From Hymenobacter taeanensis (GTDB taxonomy: Bacteria > Bacteroidota > Bacteroidia > Cytophagales > Hymenobacteraceae), in the NCBI RefSeq assembly GCF_013137895.1, contig NZ_CP053538.1:3565001-3629000 (forward strand): a stretch of DNA of 64,000 nt, read 5' to 3'. This document shows, in pieces, positions 52,649 to 62,000 of this stretch. The position numbers were made by a program, and so were the translations under genes. The notes beneath the pieces are model-generated. The model was not told where the DNA came from. It searched no databases and saw only the letters and a list, made by a program, of their open reading frames with translations. Position 1 is the stretch's first letter; each line of letters opens with the position of its first letter.

Positions 52649-54502
52649 GTGAAAAAACGACATACCACCTTACTAAGCGGATTGCTGAGTTTAACTGCAG
52701 CCCTGGCTTTCGCTCAAAAAGCACCCATTAATTCTGACTTCCACCAGTGGGCCATTACGCCGCCCATGGGCTGGAATAGCTGGGACTGCTACGGCCCCAC
52801 CGTCACGGAAGCCGAGGTAAAAGCCAACGCCGACTACATGGCTGCCAACCTTAAAAGTAATGGCTGGGAGTACGTGGTGGTGGATATCCGGTGGTATGTA
52901 GGCAACGACACCGCCCATGGCTACAACGAGAAGAACCCCGAGTGGAATATTGACGAGTATGGACGTTTTGTGCCGGCCCCAAACCGCTTTCCGTCGGCGG
53001 CAGGAGGAAAGGGCTTTAAGCCCCTCGCCGATTATATGCACGCCAAGGGCCTGAAGTTTGGCATTCATATTATGCGCGGCGTGCCGGTAATAGCTGTGCA
53101 GCGCAAGCTCCCCATCTTTGGGAGCAAAGCCTCCGCCGCCGATATCTACTCCAAGGAAGGCCAGGCCGGCTGGCTCCACGATATGTACACCGTGGTAGCA
53201 GGTAGGGCAGGGGCACAGGAGTACTACAACTCGCTGTTCAAGCTCTATGCCTCGTGGGGCGTTGATTTTGTGAAGGTCGATGATCTGTCGTCGCCTTACC
53301 ACAAGCCGGAGGTGGAAATGATTCGGAAGGCTATTGACCTGTCGGGGCGCAAGATTGTGCTCAGCACCTCACCCGGCGAAACACCCATTGCAGAAGCCAA
53401 GCACGTGCAGGCCAACGCCAACATGTGGCGCACCGTGGGTGATTTCTGGGACAGCTGGGAGCAACTCAAGGAGCACTTTGATGTCTGCAACCGCTGGGCG
53501 CCCTTTATCCGGCCGGGTGCTTTCCCCGATGCCGATATGCTGCCGCTCGGTCACCTGGGCATCCGGGCTGAGCGGGGCGACGACCGCATGACCCGCTTCT
53601 CCCACGACGAACAGTTTACGCTGATGAGCCTCTGGAGCATCTTCCGCTCTCCGCTGATGTTTGGCGGCGATTTGCCCAGCAACGATGCCTTCACCTTGTC
53701 GTTGCTCACCAACAAGGCCGTGCTGGCTATGCACCACAACAGCACCAACAACCGCCAGCTTTTCCGCCGCGACAACCTGATTGCCTGGACCGCTGACGAC
53801 CCCAAAACCGGCGACAAGTTTCTGGGTCTGTTCAACGCTCAGGACCAGGAGCTGGCCCCTGCCAATGAGGCCGCCTGGGCCAGCAACATCATCACGCGCC
53901 AAACGCCCGGCCAGATCCAGTCCGTAGACGTAGACATTACGGGCGCTACCAAGCTCTATCTCAACGTGCGTGATGGGGGCGACGACATTGCCTGGGACCA
54001 CGCCGACTGGCTCAACCCCGTGCTCAGCAACGGGAGCCAAACGGTGCCGCTCAGCGCGCTGCCCTGGAAAAGCGCTTCGGCCGGTTGGGGTAAAGTCACG
54101 GCTAATAAAAGTGTATCGGGGGCCGATTTGCTGGTAGCCGGGAAGACGTATGAGCAGGGCATCGGAACACACTCCAACTCCCTGATTGAGTACGACCTGC
54201 CCGCCGGCTTCACCCGCTTCCGGGCCACGGCCGGCCTCGACAACGCGGGCGCCGCCCAGAATACCGGCGGCACGCTTCAGTTCCTGGTCTACACCAAAAA
54301 CCCGTTGCGGCCCATGCCCGCCGATTCCGCCAAAATTTTCGTGACGCTGGCGCAGCTAGGCCTATCTGGGCCCTGCACCGTGCATGATCTGTGGACCGGC
54401 AAGCAGCTAGGCCAGGTAACAGGGAATTTTGCTCCCTATGTGCGTAGGCATGGCGCCAAGCTGTATCGAATATCAACGCGTGGAACGGCAACCGCTAAAT
54501 AA
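52649..54502 (+). CDS. GH27 family enzyme with NPCBM-like domain (beta-L-arabinopyranosidase or alpha-galactosidase-like)
   Basis: 617 residues from a GTG start; the signal peptide MKKRHTTLLSGLLSLTAALA begins there and no ATG fits. GH27 TIM barrel: TPPMGWNSWDCYGPTVTE (38-55), nucleophile Asp211 in FVKVDD, and the acid/base region PDADMLPLG (Asp294/Asp296). In place of the VDDCW of typical alpha-galactosidases it reads VVDIRWY (77-83), so the second Asp that contacts the sugar is missing. Residues about 460-570 are an NPCBM-type module (VSGADLLVAGKTYEQGIGTHSNS). The arabinan context favours beta-L-arabinopyranosidase activity. It is probably cotranscribed with the GH43 gene 31 bp upstream. Confidence 0.82.
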   Translation: MKKRHTTLLSGLLSLTAALAFAQKAPINSDFHQWAITPPMGWNSWDCYGPTVTEAEVKANADYMAANLKSNGWEYVVVDIRWYVGNDTAHGYNEKNPEWNIDEYGRFVPAPNRFPSAAGGKGFKPLADYMHAKGLKFGIHIMRGVPVIAVQRKLPIFGSKASAADIYSKEGQAGWLHDMYTVVAGRAGAQEYYNSLFKLYASWGVDFVKVDDLSSPYHKPEVEMIRKAIDLSGRKIVLSTSPGETPIAEAKHVQANANMWRTVGDFWDSWEQLKEHFDVCNRWAPFIRPGAFPDADMLPLGHLGIRAERGDDRMTRFSHDEQFTLMSLWSIFRSPLMFGGDLPSNDAFTLSLLTNKAVLAMHHNSTNNRQLFRRDNLIAWTADDPKTGDKFLGLFNAQDQELAPANEAAWASNIITRQTPGQIQSVDVDITGATKLYLNVRDGGDDIAWDHADWLNPVLSNGSQTVPLSALPWKSASAGWGKVTANKSVSGADLLVAGKTYEQGIGTHSNSLIEYDLPAGFTRFRATAGLDNAGAAQNTGGTLQFLVYTKNPLRPMPADSAKIFVTLAQLGLSGPCTVHDLWTGKQLGQVTGNFAPYVRRHGAKLYRISTRGTATAK

Positions 54503-54545
54503 GCTCAGGCCTGATTGTCTCGTTCTTTCGCCTTACCAGCTTCCT

Positions 54546-54786
54546 GTGAAGCGTTTTCTGCTGCCGGGCTGTTTACCAGCCCTGGCCTGGCGCAAGCGGT
54601 CAAGGATCTGACTACCCTATCCAAGCCGTGTCGTTTACCAAGGTGAAGCTGCCCGACAACTTCTGGGTGCTCCGCCTGAAAACCAACACCGATGTAACCA
54701 TCCCCGCCTAGTTTCAGCGGTGCGAAGCCACGAGCAGGGGAAAGAACTTCGAGAGAGCCACCAGATCGGGTGAGTTTACTGGGTAG
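54546..54786 (+). pseudogene. Remnant of a GH127-type (DUF1680) beta-L-arabinofuranosidase gene
   Basis: A signal-peptide-like start (GTG at 54546, MKRFLLPGCLPALA) continues only across two frame changes. From 54610 one frame reads DYPIQAVSFTKVKLPDNFW, then VLRLKTNTDVTIPA, a TAG stop at 54709, and FQRCEATSRGKNFERA. This is the N-terminal signature of GH127 enzymes (VxFTxVxLxDNFWxPRxxTNxxVTIPxxFxxCExTGRxxNF). A second stop at 54784 ends recognisable similarity. The gene would have completed the arabinan set but is broken by frameshifts and stops and truncated. Confidence 0.65.
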
Positions 54787-55160
54787 TAGCTAACCCCAAA
54801 GTGCAGAATGACCCAGGTTAAGTAGCTCTGCAGCGCGGCCCTATGGTGTAGTGTGCTGAGTGGAAGGGCAACAACGGTAAAGCCAGCTACCTGATTCTGT
54901 TGGCTGCTACCAGCTTCACTGCTGCCTGCCAACCTGAGATACTTAAGGCCATTGTGCAGCTAGGGCCATAGTACCCGCCGTGTGAATAGAGGCTACTAAC
55001 AACCCCATCAGCACTACTCGCCAAGCCATGACGGGCTTTCTTATTACGCTTGCACCAACCGCGGCAGTGGTGAAAAGATGATGTGGTTACCTCAACAGCT
55101 TACTGGCGTTGAAGTAATGCTCCATAAAGCTCCTGAGTTGATAGCTAAAAAATAGGACTG
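54787..55160 (+). other. Decayed coding-like stretch of unknown origin
   Basis: GC content is still gene-like to about 55120, but every frame is interrupted. Short peptides such as KGNNGKASYLILLAATSF (about 54866) and SHDGLSYYACTNRGSGEKMM ending at a TAG at 55153 look like gene fragments. No family could be assigned. This is most likely the eroded edge of the polysaccharide locus. Confidence 0.4.
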
Positions 55161-56095
55161 AAGTAAGGAAGGCTGAAGGAGTTAATTTTTATTCCAAAAA
55201 AATTCGGCGAAAAGCCTCAAAAACTGGCTGAGAACATTCTTTTAGTGGCTAAATGATAGAATTGTTCAGTTTTACCTGAGTTAGCTTTTCAACGGTGCAA
55301 ATTTAACTTGTGGGAGAAAATATAAGGTCGTGAGTATACAACGGCGTCACTCGTCCTCGCTCATTATAGCCTTTGTTAACAACGCTTATACCCACTTATC
55401 TTAATATAATCAGAGCGCAGTTACTTAATAAAGGGTAAATCCTTACTCAAGGGTTTCATATAGGAGTTTTGCTTTGTTTAATATCGTTTACCACTGACAG
55501 TTCCTACTGAACTATTCGCCATTCAAGGTGAGTATATCCTTGTAAATCTGAAAAATTGGCCAATAGGGCAATTTGACCAGCTTTTATGTATTTCTAGCTA
55601 AATATAGTAAGTCAGAATATACAGTAGCCTATAATAGGATTATTCATTGTCTTACGAAGCTATGTACATCCACCGGTTGAAGTTAGTGCATTGAAAGCAC
55701 TGCTTATCTGCTGTAACATAGTTGGCTTGGTGAACAGCTGAAATACGAGGGTAAGCAGAACAGTAGGTTGCTGAAATAACGAATAGGACTTTTATAGCTG
55801 GAAATGACGGTCAACAGCGTGCAAATAGGGTTTAAAGCCGTTGTTGATAACGTTATAGTCATATTCATGTTGCGTCAGTCATATTCCATAATAAAGCGAA
55901 TTAAAACTTGATATAAAACAATAAAAAATATTTTTATGATAATTTTTATTAAAAAATGACAATAACTTAGATGAATAATGGCATCCTGCTAGTGGTTGTT
56001 ATTCCTCATTGAGGTTATAAAGCTAGGGTTAGTGCCAGCCAATTCTTGAACTTTTTACAGTAGTAGAGCTTCGTAACCCTTCACTTAGCACACCT
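55161..56095. other. AT-rich noncoding region
   Basis: 935 bp of clearly lower GC than the rest of the window, most extreme at about 55900-55980 where runs of A and T dominate. No open frame of note, no tRNA, no insertion sequence ends or clear hairpin terminator seen. It probably carries the promoter of the large repeat protein at 56096, but no clean TAnnTTTG box was identified. Confidence 0.5.
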
Positions 56096-59000
56096 ATGCG
56101 TACACCCCTACCCACCCCAAAAATCGGGAGACAACTCAAGGCCTATTGGTGCTTGCTGTTCCTGCTGCTGAGCTTCTTTGTATCAGTAGGCGCTATGGCA
56201 CAAACAGTCACTTCAGATAAGGATGACTACGCGCCCGGTGAAATAGCTCACATTACTGGCACCGGCTGGACTCAGGATCAAATGGTGCACGTCGAGTTCA
56301 AAGAGGAACCTGACTATCCTGATTACCACAGTTATGACATTGGGGTAAACTCTGATGGGACGTGGCAGATTGATTATGCCATTGAGGAACGTCACTTAGG
56401 GGTGAAGTTCATAGTTACGGCTGTTGGACGCCAGAGTGGAGCAAAAGCAACATGGGTGTTTACGGATGGTTTTAAGACAAATCTAGCCGTAGAGTCGAGT
56501 GCAGGAGTTTATAATGGGTCTATAACGCTAAAAGCGACTCTTACCCAGTCAAGTGGACAGGGTAATGGCTCATTGGTGGCGAGTAAGCCCATTAGCTTTT
56601 CGTTGAATAATACTTTTGTTGGGTCTACAAACACGACTTCTGCAGGAGTAGCTATGATCACGGTTAATCTTCCAAGCACTATTCCTTCTGCTACTTATAG
56701 TAATGGTATTACTGCCAGCTTCGTGGGCGATAATATTTACGATTCTTCTTCCGGCGCGAATCAGCTTACTGTTAACAAAGCGACGGTAACTGTTTCGAAC
56801 ATTACTGCTAATAACAGAGAGTACAATGCTACTTCAACAGCAACTCTAAATACAAGCAACGCCACTTTATCCGGAGTGGTCAGTGGCGAAACCGTCACGC
56901 TGAATACGTCCGGCGCTACAGCATCATTTGCAACTAAGGTAGTAGGTACGAACAAGCCTGTAACCGTGTCAGGCTTAGGCTTGAGCGGTACCACAGCCAG
57001 CAACTATACCCTGACTCAGCCTACTGGCCTAACCGCTACCATCACAGCAAAGGGAATTACTATTACTGGCGTAACTGCCAGTAATAAAGTGTACGACGGA
57101 AATTCAACAGCCACTCTGAACACAGGTAGCGCTGCTTTATCCGGCGTTTTTTCTGGCGATGCGGTAAACTTCAGCAGTGCAGGTGCTCAGGGAGCATTTA
57201 ATGATGGTAACATAGGAACGGGCAAAGCCGTGACTGTATCAGGATTTGCGATCAGCAATACGGACGCAGGAAACTACAGCCTTTCTCAACCAACAGGCCT
57301 CTCTGCTAACATCACGGCCAAGTCCCTGACTCCTGTCGTCACGGTCAGCAACAAAGTATACGACGCTGGCACAACGGCTACCATTCTGACGCGCTCAGTA
57401 ACAGGTAAAGTTGGTAGCGAAGATGTAACCCTAACTGGCGGTACGGCTGCGTTTGCTGACAAAGTGGTAGCAAATGGCAAAACCGTAACAGTTACAGGCC
57501 TAGGCCTGACAGGTGCGGCAGCAGGAAATTACAGCCTGGCTTCGGCCACTACAACTGCCACGGCGAATATTACGACGGCCACGCTAACCCCTTCCTTCAC
57601 TACAACGGCTACCCGGGAGTATGATGCTACCACGGCTGCAGCTATTGTTGAAAGAAACTTAGCCGGTGTTTTGAGCACTGATGCCGTAAACATAACGGGA
57701 GGAACAGCCAGCTTTGCTGATAAGAACGTCGGCACCGGTAAGACAGTAACGGCAAGTGGCTTTTCTTTAACTGGAGCGGATGCGACGAACTATGTTTTGT
57801 CGGCAACCTCACCTACCACTACAGCGGGTATTACGGCTAAACCGTTAACAGTAGCCGGACTAGCTGCCAGCTCTAAAGCCTATGATGGTACTGCTGCGGC
57901 GGCCCTGACGGGTACGCCTTCTTTGGTTGGTGTTCCTGCCGCAGAAGTAGCAGGAGCCGTTGCTCTGAACGGTACAGCCGCTGGTGCATTCGCCTCTGCC
58001 TCTATCGGAACTACTAAAGCGGTAACGGTTTCGGGGCTAACCCTCGGTGGCACTGCGCCCGGCAACTACAGCCTCTCGCTGCCAACAAACCTTACAGCCG
58101 ACATCAACCCCAAACTGCTCACGGCTTCTTTCACTGCCAAAAGCAAAACATACGACGGTAACACCGCCGCTGAAATCCTTACCCGCTCAGTAAGCGGGAA
58201 GGTTGGCAACGAAGACGTAAGCTTGGCAGGTGGTACTGCCACGTTTGCGGATAAAACTGCTGCTGACAACAAAACAGTAACCGGAGCGGGCTTTACCTTG
58301 AGTGGGGCACAAGCAAGCAACTATGCACTGCAGGCTACACCATTGGCTACTACCACTGCTGACATCAAAGCCTTGTCGCTTACGGCACATATTGTGGCTA
58401 GCAACAAAGTATACGACGGCAATACGGAGGCTTCCCTCACGGGGCGCTCGGTAAGTGGCCAGCTACAGGGTGATGATGTTAGCCTGAGCAACTTGGGCAC
58501 CGCTACTTTTGCTAGCAAGGCCGCAGGCCAGAGCAAAACCGTTACGGCCACGGGCCTGACCCTGTCAGGTAACGATGCGGGTAACTACTCCCTGGATGGC
58601 TCCGCTACCACTGCGGCGGATATCACCCCCAAACCGCTGGTTGCTACCGTTACTGCCCTGAACAAGGAATATAATGGTACGACTACGGCGTTGATTAACG
58701 GGCTCAGCTTGTCAGGCATCGTTGAGTCGGATGCGGTAAGCTTTACCATTAACGCGCTGAACTTCTCGGACAAAAATGTAGGCAGCGGCAAGACAGTTAC
58801 GGCCAGTGGCCTAGAGCTTGCGGGTACAGACAAAGGCAACTACAGCCTCACCTCTACGAGTGCTTCTACTACCGCCGACATCACAGCGAAGGCACTTACT
58901 ATCGCCATCACGGCTGATAACAAGACATATGATGGTTCTACCTCAGCCACGACGCACGCTTCCATTGAAAGTGGCCTAGTAGACAACGACGTTGTGACCG

Positions 59001-62000
59001 TAAGCGCGGGCGGTGGCTCGTTCGAAGACAAAAATGTAGGTACGAACAAGGTGGTAACGGCCAATGTTAGCAAAGCTGGCGCTGATGCCGGCAACTACAC
59101 GGCTAATGCCACTGCCACAACTAAAGCCAACATTACGGCTGCGGAACTCACGGCTTCGTTCACTGCCCAAAGCAAAGTATATGATGGCACTGCGCAGGCA
59201 GTAATTCTGAACAAGGCCCTAAATGGGGTACTGGAAGGTGATAATGTGACGCTGGAAGGTGGCATAGCCAACTTCAATACCAAAGATGTGGGCACCAGCA
59301 AAATGGTTACGGTCAGCAGCTTTACGTTGGACGGAGCACAGGCCGGCAACTACAGCCTGTCAGCCACTAACCCCACCGCTACTGCCAACATTACGGCCGC
59401 TACGCTGACGTATACCGCTAACTCCGCTACCCGAATGTATGGCGAGGCAAATGGTTCGCTCAGTGGCACCGTAACTGGTTTCGTCAATAATGAAACTGCT
59501 GCCACTGCTACCACCGGAACAGCAAGCTTTACTTCTGTGGCCGATGCTGCTAGTCCGGTAGGCCGGTATGGGGTAACCGGAGCAGGCCTGGCTGCTAAGT
59601 ATGGTAACTATACGTTTGCACAAGCTTCTGACAACAGCACTGCGCTGGAAGTATCGGCTCGCCCCATTACGATTACAGCAAACCTTGGGCAAACCAAAGT
59701 ATACGGCGACAATGAGCCAGAGGCTTTCACTTATGCTGTAAGCGGCAGTGGCCTGGCCAGTGTTGATGCTTTCACCGGAGCCTTAAGCCGGGCCATAGGG
59801 AATACTGTAGGAGCCTACACAATTGGTCAGGGGAGCTTGTCTATCAGGAGCAAGTCAACCAGCGCTTCCACAATCGATAACTATTCGCTGACTTATGTGC
59901 CCAACGATTTTACCATCACTCCGAAAGCCGTTACGGTAACACCTGCGGCTGGGCAAGGCAAAACGTATGGTTCTGTTGAGCCCGTACTGGCCTATGAGCC
60001 CGTTACGTTGGTGGGTAACGATGCTTTCACAGGCAGCTTATCGAGAGTACAGGGAAACACTGTGGGCACGTATAACATCACGCAGGGTTCCTTGGGCTTG
60101 AGCAATAACTACACTTTGAACTTCACGCCCCAAGTGAAATTTACCATCACGGCTAAAGCCCTAACGGCCTCTATTGCTGCAAATGATAAAGTATATGATG
60201 GTGGCCTAGTAGCCACTGCTACCGGCAGCGTATTACCCGCAGAAGTGGTTAGCGGTGATGAAGTGAGGGTAGATGTAACCAACCCTGTGTTTGCCACCAA
60301 GCAGGTTGGAGCTGATAAAACGGTAACGGCTACTGTGGCCCTGAGCGGTGCATCAGCGCCTAACTACCGGTTGTCAGCAAATATCGCCACGGCTCAAGCC
60401 GACATAACGGCTAAACCACTTACCGCCTCAGTAACCATCAACAACAAGGTTTACGACGGTGGTACAGCGGCAATAATTGCCACTCGCACCCTAGATGGAG
60501 TAGTGCCCAGCGACGTGGTTTCACTGACTGGGGGTACGGCTACATTCACCGATAAGAATGTTCAGAATACCAAGACGGTTACCATCACAGGCCTAAGCCT
60601 GACGGGTGCCGATGAGAGCAACTACAGCGTCAGTGCTACAACCACGGCTACTGCCGACATCACGCCCCGCCCTCTGGAGGTAACCGCCACGGCGGGCCAG
60701 AGCAAAGTGTACGGCACCACTACCGATCCGGTACTGGCCTACACCATTACCAGCGGTACCAAAGTAAGCGGCGACAACTTCTCCGGACAACTGTTGCGTG
60801 CTGAAGGTGAACTGGTAAATACCTACGCCATCAGTCTTGGTAGCCTGACGCTGGGCAACAACTACAGCCTCAGCCTAGCTTCTGGCAGCTCCTTTGCCAT
60901 CACACGCAAAGCCCTGACAGCATCCATTGTGGCCCAGAATAAGGTATATGATGCTACTGTGGATGCCACGGCCACCGGCAGCGTGTTAGCTGCTGATCTG
61001 GTTGGCAACGACATCGTAACGATAACAGTTACCGATGCCCAGTTCAACGACAAGCGCGTTGGGAATACCAAGCCGGTTATGGCTACGGTAGCGCTGGGTG
61101 GCGGGGCAACCGGTAACTACAGCCTGACTTCTAACACGGCCGCTACCACGGCCAATATTACGGCCGCTGAGCTGGTGCCTTCCTTCACGGCCGCTAGTAG
61201 AGTGTATAACGGTGACCTGGCAACGCGTATTACTGGCCGCTCCATTGATGGGGTATTGCTCACCGATCAGGTATTCCTTTCAGCAGGCACTGCCAGCTTC
61301 GTCGATAAGAATGTGGGTGAGGCAAAAACCGTAACTGGTACAGGTTTCAGCCTGACCGGCACGGACGCAGGCAACTACCGCTTACCTGCTACTAACCCAA
61401 CTACCAAAGCTGATATCACGCCCAAGGCAATGACCATTGCCATCAGCGCCACTAATAAGCCTTATGATGGCAACCGCGATGCTGCTGTAACAGCTTCTAT
61501 TGAAAGTGGCCTGGTATCCAACGATGCCGTAACGGTAAGCGCAGGCAATGGCTTGTTTGATACCAAGAATGTGGGTACTGGCAAAACGGTTACGGCTGCT
61601 GTAAGCAAAGCCGGTGCCGATGCTGGCAACTACACTGCCAACACCACGGCCACCACCACGGCGGCTATCAGCAGTAAAGCACTCTCCATTGCCATTGCGG
61701 CCCAAGACAAAGTGTATGATGGCAACCGGAACGCAGCCGTAACGGCTTCCATTGCAAGTGGCCTAGTAGACGATGATGTAGTAACGGTGAGTGCTACGGA
61801 AGCACTCTTTGCCGATAAGCACGTGGGTACCACCAAAACTGTAAACAGCAATGTGAGCAAAGCAGGGGCTGATGCGGACAACTACACGGCTAATACCACG
61901 GCTACCACAACTGCTGCAATTTCGGCCAAACCCCTGGTTATTTCCATTACCGCTACCGATAAGGTCTACAATGGAAATACAGCTGCTATAACTTCTGCAC

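Noticed and set aside
55161..56095. Insertion sequence or prophage remnant in the AT-rich region
   Set aside because: No terminal inverted repeats, target duplications, transposase fragments or integrase motifs were seen.
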